A DNA stretch of 64,000 nt, from positions 122,648 to 186,647 of the forward strand of contig JAPSLL010000001.1 in NCBI GenBank assembly GCA_031180805.1, in the 5' to 3' direction. This document shows, piece by piece, positions 39,919-51,738 of the stretch. The notes under the pieces are model-generated. The model worked only from the letters and a program-made list of their open reading frames with translations. It was not told the DNA's origin and searched no databases. The position numbers and the translations under genes were made by a program. The stretch's first letter is position 1, and the number at the start of each line of letters is the position of its first letter. This stretch comes from Bacillus sp. (in: firmicutes). GTDB lineage: Bacteria; Bacillota; Bacilli; Bacillales; Bacillaceae.

Positions 39919-41913
39919 TTAATCCTCTGGATATTGGATACTCTCTGTTTTGACTACTTTGTTATCAATGATTATCTGATAAAAAGCCATTTCTCCAGGC
40001 TTAATTGTAAACTCTAAATTCCGTACCTCTGGGCCAGTTATTTTAAAGGTTTCATATGCTTCGTTGAATGTATGTTCTGCATCATCTATATTAATGATAA
40101 CCTCGAGCTCCTGTCCTTCTTCTTGAGGATTATATGGAATATCAACCGTTTTTGTTACCTTTTTTGAAGGCTTTTCTTCTGGTCCAAGTGAATAAACCAA
40201 TTGTAACGTTGTTTCTCTAGGTATTACCTCACTCCCAGCTTTAGGTAGCTGTGAAATAACGTGTCCTTTTTCAACGTCCTCTGAATATTCCTCAGACTCA
40301 CTTATTTGAAAACCATGTGTTCCAGCATATTCTGCTACTTCTTCCTTACTCTTCCCTGCTAAATCTTCTATTTTTACTAGCTTTGGTCCAGAGCTAACTG
40401 TTAAGTACAAAGTATCTTCTGAAGGGATAATTTCATCTCCAACCTCAGGAGACTGCGTTAGGATCGTCCCTGCTGATTCGGTTTCACTCGACTCTTCTTT
40501 TACATCAATTTTCAATCCCTTTAGCTCTAAAATTGATTTCACTCTGTCGATATTTCTTCCTACATAATCTTCAAGAACGATTTTTTCCTTTCCAGTACTT
40601 TTATAAATGATAATCGTTGCCCCTTCTTTTGTTACGACTGATGCTGCTGGGTCTGTTTTAATAACATCCCCCTCTTCGATTTCTTCATCAGTCATTAACA
40701 CAGGCTCACCGATTTCAAATTTATTCTCAGTTAAAATTTCTACTGCTTCTTCATATGTTTTTCCTGAAACATCTGGAACTTCGATATCTTTTGGTAACAG
40801 GAGAGAAGGAACAATCGTCAATGCTGCAATACCTGCAGCTATCAATACTAGAAAAGTTGTAATGATAAAAATAGCTAGCTTACTCTTTTTCTTCTTTGGT
40901 CTATCTTTTTTTGCTTTTTTCTTCTTAGAATTTATTTTATCTTGATTTTGTTCATCCTCTTGGTTACCTAAAGGTGAATGGATGATTGTATCCTCAATCT
41001 TATGCTCATGAAGATTTTCTTTCGTAATAATTGGAATTGCTTTTGTCGCTTCGTCATCATCAGGTATAGTAAATCTCTCTTCGGACAACCTATTAACATC
41101 AAAGACAGTCTCTAAATCTTTTTCCATTTCCTCTGCTGAATGGTAACGATGGAAAGGATCTTTAGCAGTTGCCTTTAAAATGACATTTTCTAAGCTTTGT
41201 GGAACATCTGGATTCCAGCGTCTAGCAGAAGGAGTAGCAGACTGTAAATGCTTCAATGCGATCGAAATGGCTGATTCACCATCAAATGGCAAACGTCCAG
41301 TTAATAGTTCAAAGAGAACGATACCTATTGAGTAAATGTCTGATTTTTTATTTGCCAACCCACCTCTTGCTTGTTCCGGTGACAAATAGTGGACAGAGCC
41401 TAAAACAGAGTTTGTTTGTGTAATCGTAGTAGAGCTAAGCGCTGTTGCAATTCCGAAATCTGTAACTTTTACATTCCCCTCGTGATCGATAAGAATATTG
41501 TGTGGCTTAATATCACGATGAATAATATGATTATCATGTGCGTGTTGAATTGCTGAGACAATTTGCGTCATGATATGTACAGCTCTTCTTGGATTTACTG
41601 GTGAAAATTGTTGTATGTATTGCTTTAAGGTTTGCCCCTCAACATATTCCATGACAATATAATAGATTCCATCTTCCTCACCCACATCATAAATGCTTAC
41701 AATATTAGGATGTGCTAAGCTTGTTGTTGATTGGGCTTCTCGTCTAAATCTTTTAATAAATTCATCATCATTGGAAAAATCAAAACGAAGAACTTTCATC
41801 GCAACTTCTCTTTCTAGAATCATATCACGGGCTAGATAGACATTCGCCATTCCCCCTCCGCCTATTACTTCTAGAATTTTATAACGACCACTAATACGTT
41901 TACCGATTAACAA
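39919..41913 (-). CDS. prkC: PrkC, membrane Ser/Thr kinase with PASTA repeats
   Basis: PrkC senses muropeptides or lipid II and signals to translation, cell wall synthesis and spore germination. The Hanks-type kinase domain (about residues 10-270) has the glycine loop GGGGMANVYLA, catalytic Lys40, HRDIKPHN and DFGIA. A basic stretch and one membrane helix follow (LAIFIITTFLVLIAAGIAAL, about 342-362). Three extracellular PASTA repeats start at PDVSGKTYEEA, YVGRNIDRVKS and LAGKSKEEVAE, then a C-terminal Ig-like tail. The length is 664 residues. The start lies inside the 3' end of prpC (7-base overlap). Confidence 0.97.
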   Translation of the reverse strand: MLIGKRISGRYKILEVIGGGGMANVYLARDMILEREVAMKVLRFDFSNDDEFIKRFRREAQSTTSLAHPNIVSIYDVGEEDGIYYIVMEYVEGQTLKQYIQQFSPVNPRRAVHIMTQIVSAIQHAHDNHIIHRDIKPHNILIDHEGNVKVTDFGIATALSSTTITQTNSVLGSVHYLSPEQARGGLANKKSDIYSIGIVLFELLTGRLPFDGESAISIALKHLQSATPSARRWNPDVPQSLENVILKATAKDPFHRYHSAEEMEKDLETVFDVNRLSEERFTIPDDDEATKAIPIITKENLHEHKIEDTIIHSPLGNQEDEQNQDKINSKKKKAKKDRPKKKKSKLAIFIITTFLVLIAAGIAALTIVPSLLLPKDIEVPDVSGKTYEEAVEILTENKFEIGEPVLMTDEEIEEGDVIKTDPAASVVTKEGATIIIYKSTGKEKIVLEDYVGRNIDRVKSILELKGLKIDVKEESSETESAGTILTQSPEVGDEIIPSEDTLYLTVSSGPKLVKIEDLAGKSKEEVAEYAGTHGFQISESEEYSEDVEKGHVISQLPKAGSEVIPRETTLQLVYSLGPEEKPSKKVTKTVDIPYNPQEEGQELEVIINIDDAEHTFNEAYETFKITGPEVRNLEFTIKPGEMAFYQIIIDNKVVKTESIQYPED

Positions 41914-42674
41914 GGCTCTTCACCTAATTCATGATTTGCCGTCATTTTCACTAAAACTAATGAAATATTATCTTCCCCACCATTTTCATTAGCCATGTTC
42001 ACAAGGTTATTCCCAATTTCAGGAAGGGTAAGAGAGTTTGAAAGTTCAGATTGTAATTCTTGATCAGTTACTTTATTAGATAAACCATCAGAGCAAATAA
42101 GAAGGATATCATCTTGTTCAAAATCAATTGTTGAAAGGTCTAATTCAACTGATTGTTCGGTACCTAACGCACGGAGTAAGACATTTTTACGGGGATGATG
42201 TTCTGCATCCTCTCTCGTTATTTGTCCCGACTTCACTAATTCATTAACTAATGAGTGATCTTGGGTAATTTGTTTAAATCCAGTCTTGTTTAATAGATAA
42301 CAACGACTATCACCGATATGCCCAATTGTAACAAAATCGTTTGTCACAATTGCTCCAACTATCGTTGTCCCCATTCCTTGACAATCTGGATTAGTTAATG
42401 AATGTTCATACACCGCTTTATTCACTTCATCTACAGATTTTGTAAGCCACTCTTCCGCAGTTTTAGGGCTTTCAATACGTTCAACTTGCTCCCATAAGCC
42501 TTTAAATGTAGAAATGGTCATTTGACTAGCGATATCACCAGCCAAATGCCCTCCCATACCATCTGCGACAATGGCTAAAATACCTGCATCACTCTTAAAT
42601 ACACCAACAGCATCTTCATTATGTTGTCTTACTTTTCCCCTATCTGACAAATAAAAAGTTTCCACCTTGGTCAC
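41907..42674 (-). CDS. prpC: PrpC, PP2C-type protein phosphatase
   Basis: PrpC removes phosphates placed by PrkC. The metal-binding motifs are visible: [31 protein letters not shown] and [12 protein letters not shown]. The length is 255 residues. The start is GTG at 42674, overlapping the rlmN stop as GTGA, so translation is coupled on both sides (rlmN-prpC-prkC). Confidence 0.96.
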   Translation of the reverse strand: MTKVETFYLSDRGKVRQHNEDAVGVFKSDAGILAIVADGMGGHLAGDIASQMTISTFKGLWEQVERIESPKTAEEWLTKSVDEVNKAVYEHSLTNPDCQGMGTTIVGAIVTNDFVTIGHIGDSRCYLLNKTGFKQITQDHSLVNELVKSGQITREDAEHHPRKNVLLRALGTEQSVELDLSTIDFEQDDILLICSDGLSNKVTDQELQSELSNSLTLPEIGNNLVNMANENGGEDNISLVLVKMTANHELGEEPC

Positions 42675-43762
42675 CTCGTCTCCTCTTTGCGCTCCTTAGC
42701 TCGAAGTTGTCCACATGCTGCATCAATATCATGGCCTTGCTCTCTTCTAGTTGTAACATTAACACCATGCTTTTTTAACGTATCTTCAAATAACTTAATT
42801 TGTTCTTTTGGAGTCCGTACATAATTTCTTTCGGGAACATAGTTAACAGGGATTAAATTAATATGACATTTGATTCCTTTTACCAATTTAGCTAATTCCT
42901 CAGCATGCTCAACCTGGTCATTTTCGCCACCGAATAATCCATATTCAAAGCTAATACGTCGACCTGTTTTATTTACATAATATTTGACAGCTTCCATTAA
43001 ATCAGGCAACTTATACGCTCTATTTATCGGCATTAGTTTTGAACGTAATTCCGTATTTGGTGCATGTAAGGAAATCGCAAAGTTAATTTGTAATTGTTCA
43101 TCCGCAAATTTATAAATCTTTGGAATAATACCACTAGTTGAAACAGTGATATGGCGAGCACCGATATTTAGACCTTTATCATGGTTCACGATCTTTAGAA
43201 ATGACATCATTTCATCATAATTATCAAATGGTTCACCGATCCCCATGATGACGATATGACTAACTCTTTCACCTAATTCATCAAGTGCCTGTTGTACTTT
43301 TACGACCTGAGCAACGATTTCTCCTGCTTCTAAATTACGTTTTAATCCGCCTAAAGTAGATGCACAAAATGTACAACCAATCCGGCAACCTACTTGAGTC
43401 GTTACACATACAGAATTACCATAATCGTGTCTCATTAAAACAGTTTCAATTGAATATCCATCATGAAGCTCAAATAAAAATTTAATTGTTCCATCTTTTG
43501 ATGTTTGTTGAATTAATGTGTTCAACGTTGTTAAAGTGAATTTTTCATTTAATAGCTCTCTTAAATTTTTCGATAAATTTGACATATCTTCAAAGCTTGA
43601 AACGCGTTTTGAGTATAGCCAATCAAAAATTTGATTAGCTCTAAATGATTTTTCACCATTTTCTGTCAACCAAGCCTCTAATTCATGCAGCTCCAAAGAA
43701 TATATGGATGGTTTACTATTTATTTCTGCCTTTTTCGCCCTTGCTTTTTTCATTTGTTCCAT
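42671..43762 (-). CDS. rlmN: RlmN, dual-specificity 23S rRNA A2503 / tRNA A37 C2-methyltransferase
   Basis: This radical SAM enzyme methylates adenine C2 in 23S rRNA and some tRNAs. The cluster motif is CRIGCTFC. The C-terminal Cys in [11 protein letters not shown] is the methyl-carrying residue in the family mechanism. The length is 363 residues. It lies two bases after rsmB and overlaps prpC by 4 bases. Confidence 0.97.
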   Translation of the reverse strand: MEQMKKARAKKAEINSKPSIYSLELHELEAWLTENGEKSFRANQIFDWLYSKRVSSFEDMSNLSKNLRELLNEKFTLTTLNTLIQQTSKDGTIKFLFELHDGYSIETVLMRHDYGNSVCVTTQVGCRIGCTFCASTLGGLKRNLEAGEIVAQVVKVQQALDELGERVSHIVIMGIGEPFDNYDEMMSFLKIVNHDKGLNIGARHITVSTSGIIPKIYKFADEQLQINFAISLHAPNTELRSKLMPINRAYKLPDLMEAVKYYVNKTGRRISFEYGLFGGENDQVEHAEELAKLVKGIKCHINLIPVNYVPERNYVRTPKEQIKLFEDTLKKHGVNVTTRREQGHDIDAACGQLRAKERKEETR

Positions 43763-43764
43763 TA

Positions 43765-45120
43765 TTAACCCTTCTTTCTTAAACTTGCGATATAAAACCC
43801 ATCGGTGCCAAAATAATGTGGAAGGATTTGAACCTCACCTTTATTTATATATGGACGAATTTTTTCAGGTAAATACGCATTTAAAGATTCAACACGACTA
43901 AATTCATGATGATTTGCTAAAAATGCTTCAACAACATCTGAATTTTCTTCCTTATCTATCGTACATGTACTATAAACTAACACACCACCCTTTTTTAATA
44001 AAGGGGCAACTTCTTGTAAAATTTCCAATTGCAATTCAGCAAGCCTCTCGATATCATCATTAGTTTTAGTATATTTAATATCAGGCTTTCTCCGAAGTAC
44101 ACCGAAACCAGAACATGGTGCATCAACTAAAATTCGATCAAAGCTTTCAGGCTCAAACCTCTCACTAGCTTTCCTACTATCTAACGCTTCAGCTTGAATA
44201 TTGTTAAGGCTAAGTCGATCAGCTTGTTGTTTAATAAGCTTAACCTTATGCTCATGTAAATCCAATGAGTGGACGACTCCACTTCCTTGCATTCTTTCAG
44301 CAATATGGGTTGATTTTCCTCCTGGTGCAGCACATGCATCTAAAATCATTTCACCAGGTTTGGGATTTAACGCTCTTGCAACAAGCATCGAGCTTTCATC
44401 CTGGATTGTCAAGTTTCCTTCTGTAAAGGCTTCAGTTAACGCAAGATTTCCTTTTAAGCCTTTAATAGCATCTTCAGATAAGTCACCACGTCGGACAGGA
44501 ATATCGTTTGCGTTTAATTGTTCAATTAAATCATTGACTCCTACCTTCATTTGATTTACCCGTGCCGTTTGTGATGGAGGAATTAGATTCGCTTCACACA
44601 TTTTTTCTGTTTCGGAAAAGCCAAATTGCTTCACCCATTTATCTATTAACCATAAAGGATGACTTGTTCTTATTGCCAATCGTTCATTTTCATTCGAAAT
44701 TTCATTCAGATCTGGTAAACCTTCTCGTTGAATAGAACGTAAAACACCATTAACTAAAGAGGCGATTCCTTTATGCCCTCTTTTTTTAGCGATTTCTACA
44801 GCCTCGAAAAGTACTGCACGATCAGGTACTCTGTCGAGATAGACCAGTTGGTAAAGTGAAATTCTAAGGAGAATTTTCACCCAAAGTTCAAGCTTTTTTG
44901 CCTTTTTAATAAAGTTAGCTAAAAAATAATCAAGAGTATCTCGTCGTTGAATCGTACCATAAACGATTTCAGTAAGAAGCCCGATATCTTTTTCATTCAC
45001 TTTATGCTTTTTAATCATTGTATTTAATAACAAATTACTATAAGCTTGATTCTTTTCTATTTGAAGTAATATTTCTACTGCTACATCTCTTACACTATTT
45101 AGTTGGTTTTTCTGTTTCAT
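43765..45120 (-). CDS. rsmB: RsmB (Sun), 16S rRNA m5C967 methyltransferase
   Basis: The N-terminal NusB-like RNA-binding domain (about residues 1-135) is followed by a SAM-dependent domain: [32 protein letters not shown] (catalytic Cys) and [12 protein letters not shown] (second Cys). The length is 451 residues. Its first 26 bases overlap the 3' end of fmt, which suggests coupling. Confidence 0.97.
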   Translation of the reverse strand: MKQKNQLNSVRDVAVEILLQIEKNQAYSNLLLNTMIKKHKVNEKDIGLLTEIVYGTIQRRDTLDYFLANFIKKAKKLELWVKILLRISLYQLVYLDRVPDRAVLFEAVEIAKKRGHKGIASLVNGVLRSIQREGLPDLNEISNENERLAIRTSHPLWLIDKWVKQFGFSETEKMCEANLIPPSQTARVNQMKVGVNDLIEQLNANDIPVRRGDLSEDAIKGLKGNLALTEAFTEGNLTIQDESSMLVARALNPKPGEMILDACAAPGGKSTHIAERMQGSGVVHSLDLHEHKVKLIKQQADRLSLNNIQAEALDSRKASERFEPESFDRILVDAPCSGFGVLRRKPDIKYTKTNDDIERLAELQLEILQEVAPLLKKGGVLVYSTCTIDKEENSDVVEAFLANHHEFSRVESLNAYLPEKIRPYINKGEVQILPHYFGTDGFYIASLRKKG

Positions 45121-46048
45121 CGCCTAAAATATCTCCTACGGATATAGTTGCCCCTCTTAAGAAATCTTCACCATTCATTTTCTTTTTCCCAGAAGGCTGG
45201 ATCTCCATTATTTTGATCGCCACATTGTTTCCTGTTGAGACAATGAAACCATCATCTTCAACCTTTATGACCGTACCAGGGACTTCCTGATTATTTACTT
45301 GTACTTTCTCCCCCCACCATAATTTCAATAGTGAGTTGTTTAAAGTAGTGAAAGCTCCTGGCCACGGATTAAGACCTCTTATTTGATTGTAAATTTCCTC
45401 CCCAGTTTTTGACCAATCTACTTTTTCTTGCTCCCTTTTAATATTTGATGCAAAGGTTGCTTTGCTTTCATCCTGCTTTTGCGGAGTTATTTTTCCTTCT
45501 AACAGCATTGGTAAAGTCTCTGAAAGAAGCTTAACACCTGCAACGCTTAATTTATCATGGAGACTACCAACCGTATCTCTTTCTGTAATCTCAACCTCCA
45601 CTTGGGTCAGAATATCACCTGCATCTAGCTTTTCAGCCATATACATGATCGTAATACCTGTTTTATCTTTCCCTTGGAGGATAGAATAATGAATTGGTGC
45701 TCCTCCTCTTAATTCAGGTAAAAGGGATGCATGGACATTTATACAGCCATATTTCGGAGCTTCTAACAATTCCTTTGGTAAAATTTGTCCAAAAGCAGCT
45801 GTTACGATAAGCTCAGGATTTAATGCTAAAACTTCTTCTAGCTCATTGCGGATTTTTTCAGGCTGCAGCACTTTTAAACCATGCTTTTCTGCCTCAACTT
45901 TTACTGGTGGTGGTGTTAACGTTTTTTTTCGACCTTTAGGACGATCTGGTTGGGTAACAACCCCTACTATATTATAGCCTTCAGCTATAAGATTTCTTAA
46001 AATAGGTACGGAAAAATCTGGAGTACCCATAAACACGATATTTGTCAT
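45095..46048 (-). CDS. fmt: Methionyl-tRNA formyltransferase
   Basis: Fmt formylates initiator Met-tRNA. The catalytic and folate motifs are [31 protein letters not shown] and [18 protein letters not shown]. The C-terminal OB-like domain includes [12 protein letters not shown]. The length is 317 residues. It lies 6 bases after def, the conserved def-fmt pair. Confidence 0.98.
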   Translation of the reverse strand: MTNIVFMGTPDFSVPILRNLIAEGYNIVGVVTQPDRPKGRKKTLTPPPVKVEAEKHGLKVLQPEKIRNELEEVLALNPELIVTAAFGQILPKELLEAPKYGCINVHASLLPELRGGAPIHYSILQGKDKTGITIMYMAEKLDAGDILTQVEVEITERDTVGSLHDKLSVAGVKLLSETLPMLLEGKITPQKQDESKATFASNIKREQEKVDWSKTGEEIYNQIRGLNPWPGAFTTLNNSLLKLWWGEKVQVNNQEVPGTVIKVEDDGFIVSTGNNVAIKIMEIQPSGKKKMNGEDFLRGATISVGDILGDETEKPTK

Positions 46049-46054
46049 TACATT

Positions 46055-46537
46055 TCATCCTTCCGATTGTTCTAACTCATTTTCCTCGATGTATTTCTCT
46101 ACTTTAGAGGTAAATAATACTCCATTTAAATGGTCGATTTCATGTTGAATAGCTCTTGCAAGGAAGCCTTCTGCTTCGATAAATTTCACTTTTCCTTTAC
46201 GATTGAACGTCCGAACCTTTACATAGTTCGCTCTAGTTACTTCACCAAAAATTCCTGGAAAGCTTAAACATCCTTCCGGGTCAGTTTGTTTTCCTCTTGA
46301 ATCTATAATTGTTGGATTGATTAATTCAATCGTTCCATGGTGATCATCTATATCTACAATAGCAATTTGCTTTGATATCCCTATTTGTGGTGCAGCTAGT
46401 CCAACACCATCATACTCAATCATCGTATCGTACATATCGCCTAGCAGCTTTGCTAATTTCCGGTCAAAGACTGTCACCTTTTCACATGGCTGCTCTAATA
46501 CTTCTGCTGGATACATTACAATTGGTTTAACAGTCAA
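46055..46537 (-). CDS. def: Peptide deformylase
   Basis: Def removes the N-formyl group from nascent proteins. The metal ligands are Cys90 in EGCLSFPG and His132/His136 in QHEIDHLNG with catalytic Glu133; GVGLAAPQIG is motif 1. The 160-residue size is the Bacillus short form. The start is TTG at 46537 with GGAGGA six bases upstream; the next ATG is seven codons in and lacks support. Confidence 0.96.
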   Translation of the reverse strand: MTVKPIVMYPAEVLEQPCEKVTVFDRKLAKLLGDMYDTMIEYDGVGLAAPQIGISKQIAIVDIDDHHGTIELINPTIIDSRGKQTDPEGCLSFPGIFGEVTRANYVKVRTFNRKGKVKFIEAEGFLARAIQHEIDHLNGVLFTSKVEKYIEENELEQSEG

Positions 46538-46568
46538 ACGTATTCCTCCAAACTATCGTTTTTCACAT

Positions 46569-48980
46569 TTACATTAATGTATTAGGACTTAAATCTATTG
46601 AAATCATTAAATCATTTGAACTCATTTCTTGTTGATAATGCTCTAATATTTTTTGAAGTGTCTCATGCAGGTTTTTTTCTCGTTTGTATTTTACCATGCA
46701 TTGGTATCGATATCTATCTTTGATACGCGGGATCGGCGAAGCGACAGGACCAAGGATTCTCGTTTCATTCCCTAAATTTCTTCGTAAAAAAATGGCGATT
46801 TCTTCTGTAACTGAAACAACCTTTGTGATATCAGGATGCGAGATTGTAAGTAGCACGATATAAAAATAAGGTGGATAATCATGACTTTTCCTCAAGTGCA
46901 TCTCTTGTAAATAAAACGTATCATAGTCATAATGACTCGCCAGCTCAATACTATAATGCTCTGGAGTATATGTTTGAATGACTACTTCACCTGGGAGCTC
47001 ATGTCTACCAGCTCTACCACTTACTTGAGTGAGAAGTTGAAACGTTTTCTCTGATGCCCGGAAATCCGGTAAATTAAGCATTGTATCTGCCGTTAGCACA
47101 CCAACTAATGTGACATCTGGAAAATCTAATCCCTTAGCAATCATTTGCGTTCCTAACAAAATATCTGCTTGTTTTTGCCCGAATTTAGTTAATAATTTTT
47201 CGTGAGCACCCTTTTTACCGGTCGTATCCACATCCATTCTAATTACTCTCGCTTCAGGTAATACTTTAACAAGCTCCTCTTCAACCTTCTGAGTCCCGGT
47301 TCCGAAAAATCGAATATGCTCACTATTACATTCAGGACATCTACTAGGCATCACTTCCTCATAGCCACAATAATGACACTTTAATTGTTGACCACGTCGG
47401 TGATAGGTTAAGGAGATATCACAATGTGGACAGCCATTAACATAGCCACAATCACGACACATGACAAACGATGAATACCCTCTTTTATTTAAAAGCAAAA
47501 CGGATTGTTCACCTTTTTGCAATCTGTCTGTTAATTTTTCGAGTAATGACCGAGAAAACATCGAACGGTTTCCACTTCTTAATTCCTCTCTCATATCAAT
47601 GATTTCAACTTTTGGCATTTCTCTTTTATTTACTCGCTGTTTCAATGTAAGAAGCTTATAGACACCTTTCTTAGAACGAGCAAATGATTCCAATGTAGGT
47701 GTAGCACTGCCTAAAACAACAGGACAATTATGCAATTTCGCACGATATATAGCGACATCTCTTGCATGATATCTAGGGTTTTCCTCCTGCTTATAGCTTG
47801 ATTCGTGCTCTTCATCAATGATAACCATACCTAAGTTTTCAAATGGTGCAAATATTGCCGATCTTGCACCTACAACGAGTTGAACTTCTTTTCGCTGAAT
47901 TTTTCGCCATTCATCGTATTTTTCACCTGTAGATAATCCACTATGGAGGACAGCCACTTTTGAACCAAAGCGACCTTTAAAACGATGGACCATTTGCGGG
48001 GTAAGTGAAATTTCCGGGACGAGGACAATGGCTTCCTTTCCCACCTTTAATACTTCTTCAATTGACTGAAGATATACTTCTGTTTTCCCACTTCCTGTCA
48101 CTCCATACATTAGAAAAACATCATGATGATTTTCTTTTATTGAATGAATAATCGGATCAATCGCATCCTTCTGTTCTTTGTTCAAGGCTAATGGCAATGT
48201 TTTTTCAAAATGTCGATCCTCATAAGGATCACGATAAACCTCTTTCATTTCTTCAAAAAGAAAACCTTTTGTGATGAGTGATTTAACAGAAGCATCAGAT
48301 GTACCTGTTTCCGATAATAAGACGTGCAAAGGAATTTCGTTTATCTTATTTTCAATAAAATATTCAACAATTTCCATTTGCTTTTTTGCATTTGCAGGAA
48401 TTTCAGCTAATCTTTCAGTCAATTTAAAAAAGGATTCACTACATTTAATAACTTTTATCGTTTTTCTATTTGTTTTTTGTTTGACTTGATAAATCATTTC
48501 CAAATGGCCTTTATTAATTTCCTTTTGAATATCACTTAGAGGCACAACATCTTGAATTTCTTTTAAATCAACGTGATGCCTCTTCTCAAAAAAGGGTCTA
48601 ATCGGATCAGAGAGGACTCCAACATTCGTCAATAACCCTAATACTTTTTCATATTTCGCCTTCATTGCTGCTGGTAACATTGCTTGAAAAGCAGAAATCT
48701 TAAAGCAGAGTGTCGTTTCGGTTAACCATTGTCCTAGTTGTAAAAGTTCATTTGTTAAACAAGGTGTTAAATCGACCAATTCTGTGATAGATTTTAACCT
48801 CTTATAATCTGAATGAGCCTTCAAATGAATAATAAACCCTTGAACCTTTCGTGGCCCAAATGGCACGATGACCCTCATACCAGGCTTAACAAGCTTCTGC
48901 CATTCTTCAGGAACTTTATAATCAAACGCACGATCAGTTTGCATAGCAGGGACATCTACGATAACACTCGCATATTTCAT
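46569..48980 (-). CDS. priA: Primosomal protein N' (PriA helicase)
   Basis: PriA recognises stalled or recombinational forks and reloads the replicative helicase. The N-terminal DNA-binding region (AFDYKVPEEW, RVIVPFGPRKVQGFI) precedes Walker A MYGVTGSGKTEVYLQ, DEEH box VIIDEEHESSYKQEE, a zinc region (CRDCGYVNGCPHC, CHYCGYEE, CPECNSE) and LLTQVSGRAGRHELPG. The 803-residue length is normal. It lies two bases after coaBC. Confidence 0.97.
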   Translation of the reverse strand: MKYASVIVDVPAMQTDRAFDYKVPEEWQKLVKPGMRVIVPFGPRKVQGFIIHLKAHSDYKRLKSITELVDLTPCLTNELLQLGQWLTETTLCFKISAFQAMLPAAMKAKYEKVLGLLTNVGVLSDPIRPFFEKRHHVDLKEIQDVVPLSDIQKEINKGHLEMIYQVKQKTNRKTIKVIKCSESFFKLTERLAEIPANAKKQMEIVEYFIENKINEIPLHVLLSETGTSDASVKSLITKGFLFEEMKEVYRDPYEDRHFEKTLPLALNKEQKDAIDPIIHSIKENHHDVFLMYGVTGSGKTEVYLQSIEEVLKVGKEAIVLVPEISLTPQMVHRFKGRFGSKVAVLHSGLSTGEKYDEWRKIQRKEVQLVVGARSAIFAPFENLGMVIIDEEHESSYKQEENPRYHARDVAIYRAKLHNCPVVLGSATPTLESFARSKKGVYKLLTLKQRVNKREMPKVEIIDMREELRSGNRSMFSRSLLEKLTDRLQKGEQSVLLLNKRGYSSFVMCRDCGYVNGCPHCDISLTYHRRGQQLKCHYCGYEEVMPSRCPECNSEHIRFFGTGTQKVEEELVKVLPEARVIRMDVDTTGKKGAHEKLLTKFGQKQADILLGTQMIAKGLDFPDVTLVGVLTADTMLNLPDFRASEKTFQLLTQVSGRAGRHELPGEVVIQTYTPEHYSIELASHYDYDTFYLQEMHLRKSHDYPPYFYIVLLTISHPDITKVVSVTEEIAIFLRRNLGNETRILGPVASPIPRIKDRYRYQCMVKYKREKNLHETLQKILEHYQQEMSSNDLMISIDLSPNTLM

Positions 48981-48982
48981 TT

Positions 48983-50194
48983 TTATCCGCGCTCCCTTAA
49001 AAGCAAATGCACTTTATCTAACAATCTTTTTGCTACCTGTATTTTCGACATCAAAGGCAGTTCTGTTTTATTCAATTCCCGATCAATCATTGTCACAATG
49101 TTTGTATCAGTTCCAAAGCCGGCCCCTTTTGATAGGATATTGTTTGCAACGATTAAATCTAAGTTTTTTGTTTCAATTTTTTTCTTTGCATATTCTTCAA
49201 GATTATTCGTTTCCGCTGCAAAGCCAACTAGTAATTGATGAGTTTTTTGTCTGCCTAATTCTTTTAAAATATCATTTGTTCGTTCCATTTCGATTACTAA
49301 CTGATTAGACTGTTTTTTCACTTTTTGCGTATATTGCTGTGAAGGTCTGTAATCAGCAACAGCTGCTGATTTTATTACGACATCCGCATCTTTATACCTT
49401 TTCATTACTTCATCAAACATTTCCTGAGCAGTTTCAATGCGAACAGTCGTAACGGTTTCTGGAGGTGCTATCACAGTAGGCCCTGTGATTAACGTAACAT
49501 TTGCACCTAACTTTGCTGCTTCTTCTGCAATAGCATATCCCATTTTCCCTGTTGAATGATTTGAAAAGAATCGGACTGGGTCGATTTTTTCTCTTGTTGG
49601 GCCAGCAGTAACAATCATTTTCACATTATGAAAAGGACTTCCCGATTCGATTTTTTCGAAATGGTTCACAAGTAATTCAACGATTTTCTCCGGCTCCTCA
49701 AGTCTTCCTTTGCCAACATAACCACATGCAAGAAAGCCTTCGCTCGGTTCAATAAATCGATAGCCAAACTGATATAGTGTTTGAATATTCTCTTGTACTG
49801 CTGGATGCTCATACATATGTACATTCATGGCAGGCGCAATCCAAACTGTTGCCTTTGTTGCCATTAGTGTAGTTGTTAGCATATTATCAGCAATCCCATT
49901 AGCCAATTTTCCGATTGTATTAGCAGTAGCAGGAGCAACAAGAACTAAATCTGCCCAATCTGCTAAATCAATATGAGCGATTACTTGTGGATTTTTTTCA
50001 TCAAAGGTATCAAAATAAACCTCATTTCTAGAAAGAGTTTGAAAGGTTAATGGTGTCACAAATTCCATTGCGGATTTGGTCATGATGACCCTTACCTCAG
50101 CACCAGCCTGTACTAATTTACTCGTTAAGGCTACAGCTTTATAGACCGCTATTCCTCCGCTAACACATAATAAGATTTTTTTTCCTGTAACCAT
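48983..50194 (-). CDS. coaBC: CoaBC, bifunctional phosphopantothenoylcysteine synthetase/decarboxylase
   Basis: This protein catalyses two coenzyme A steps. The N-terminal FMN-dependent decarboxylase (about residues 1-180) has VSGGIAVYKAV, VLVAPATANTIGKLANG, PAMNVHMYEHPAVQ and ACGYVGKGRLEEPEK. The C-terminal CTP-dependent synthetase starts near IVTAGPTREKIDPVRF and includes NHSTGKMGYAIAEEA and VGFAAETNN. The length is 403 residues. Confidence 0.97.
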   Translation of the reverse strand: MVTGKKILLCVSGGIAVYKAVALTSKLVQAGAEVRVIMTKSAMEFVTPLTFQTLSRNEVYFDTFDEKNPQVIAHIDLADWADLVLVAPATANTIGKLANGIADNMLTTTLMATKATVWIAPAMNVHMYEHPAVQENIQTLYQFGYRFIEPSEGFLACGYVGKGRLEEPEKIVELLVNHFEKIESGSPFHNVKMIVTAGPTREKIDPVRFFSNHSTGKMGYAIAEEAAKLGANVTLITGPTVIAPPETVTTVRIETAQEMFDEVMKRYKDADVVIKSAAVADYRPSQQYTQKVKKQSNQLVIEMERTNDILKELGRQKTHQLLVGFAAETNNLEEYAKKKIETKNLDLIVANNILSKGAGFGTDTNIVTMIDRELNKTELPLMSKIQVAKRLLDKVHLLLRERG

Positions 50195-50573
50195 TCAATT
50201 CCCCCCCATTTTATCGTTGTTTTTATCCCATAATGTTTCCCAAATCTCATATATTGTACATTTTAATATTGATTAGTATATCATTCTTACCATTCCTATA
50301 TTGTCTATTTTGCTTAAGGATTGACCGAGAAATAGTAAAGGAAAGTACCATGTTCTATACCAATGTTGTATATTAACTAAACATTGTAAAGTCTTATCGG
50401 AGTGTAAGTGAAACTCCTTTTGGATACATAGGATGTGTTTTTTTCTATCCCCAGTGGATAGTAAGCACATTACAAGGAAATTAAAAAATAACAAGTTTTC
50501 GAAAACAGCAAAAGAAAAAAAGGGGCTGCCTCCAAAAGAGTTAGCCCCTTTAAAAGACAGCCTTCACCACATA
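50195..50573. other. 379-base intergenic region between rpoZ and coaBC
   Basis: No credible gene. It holds the rpoZ terminator (50514-50551), a 12-base palindrome GTTTTCGAAAAC (50495-50506), and a small GGAGT/ACTCC hairpin followed by T4 on the plus strand (50399-50421). The coaBC promoter must lie near 50200-50290 on the minus strand, but I cannot pick one. Confidence 0.5.
50514..50551 (-). terminator. Intrinsic terminator of remA-gmk-rpoZ
   Basis: GGGGCT (50522-50527) pairs with AGCCCC (50543-50548), with an inner CTC/GAG stem, and T7 follows on the minus strand; 23 bases after the rpoZ stop. Confidence 0.92.
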
Positions 50574-50774
50574 TTATTTTTCATTTCTTTGGTAATTTAA
50601 TAGGCCTGCGTTAATTTCCTCTAAAGCCTTCCCAACATATTTATGAGATACTGGCTTAGCAATTTGTTGGTCACTTAATTCCTGCATTTCTCGTGCACGC
50701 TTTGCAGCAACAGTTACAAGTGTATATTTTGAATCCAATTTATTCATTAAAACATCAATTGATGGGTATAACAT
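50574..50774 (-). CDS. rpoZ: RNA polymerase omega subunit
   Basis: Omega helps assemble the beta-prime subunit. The sequence [29 protein letters not shown] and [18 protein letters not shown] is typical. The length is 66 residues. The gene starts directly after the gmk stop, the standard gmk-rpoZ pair. Confidence 0.97.
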   Translation of the reverse strand: MLYPSIDVLMNKLDSKYTLVTVAAKRAREMQELSDQQIAKPVSHKYVGKALEEINAGLLNYQRNEK

Positions 50775-51395
<621 letters not shown>

Positions 51396-51402
51396 TTAAA
51401 CC

Positions 51403-51666
51403 CTACCCTTCATCTGAAAGCTCATCTTTATTTGAAAGCCTTTGTGCAACTGTTTCAGGTTGTACAGCTGAAAGGATAATATGATCACTATCCATTATAA
51501 CAACTGCTCTCGTTCTTCTGCCATACGTTGCGTCAATTAACATGCCTCTATCTCTTGCATCCTGAATAATTCTCTTTATCGGAGCTGATTCAGGGCTAAC
51601 AATTGAAATAATTCGGTTGGCTGAAACAATATTGCCAAAACCGATATTAATTAGTTTTATGCTCAT
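51403..51666 (-). CDS. remA: RemA (YlzA), DNA-binding activator of matrix genes
   Basis: RemA activates biofilm matrix operons and osmoprotection genes in B. subtilis. The sequence [36 protein letters not shown] and [13 protein letters not shown] is nearly identical to the family. The frame opens nine codons earlier, but the ATG at 51666 has GGGGGAG upstream. The length is 87 residues. It lies between yloC and gmk as usual. Confidence 0.95.
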   Translation of the reverse strand: MSIKLINIGFGNIVSANRIISIVSPESAPIKRIIQDARDRGMLIDATYGRRTRAVVIMDSDHIILSAVQPETVAQRLSNKDELSDEG

Positions 51667-51738
51667 ATGTATGCTCCCCCTAATGAAGGACAAAACTATT
51701 TTTGCCCGATAAGCCAGTTTATAATCAAATTTTCAGGC

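Noticed and set aside
50273-50494. 73-codon minus-strand frame between rpoZ and coaBC
   Set aside because: No ribosome binding site, aromatic-rich random-looking composition, and no recognisable motif.
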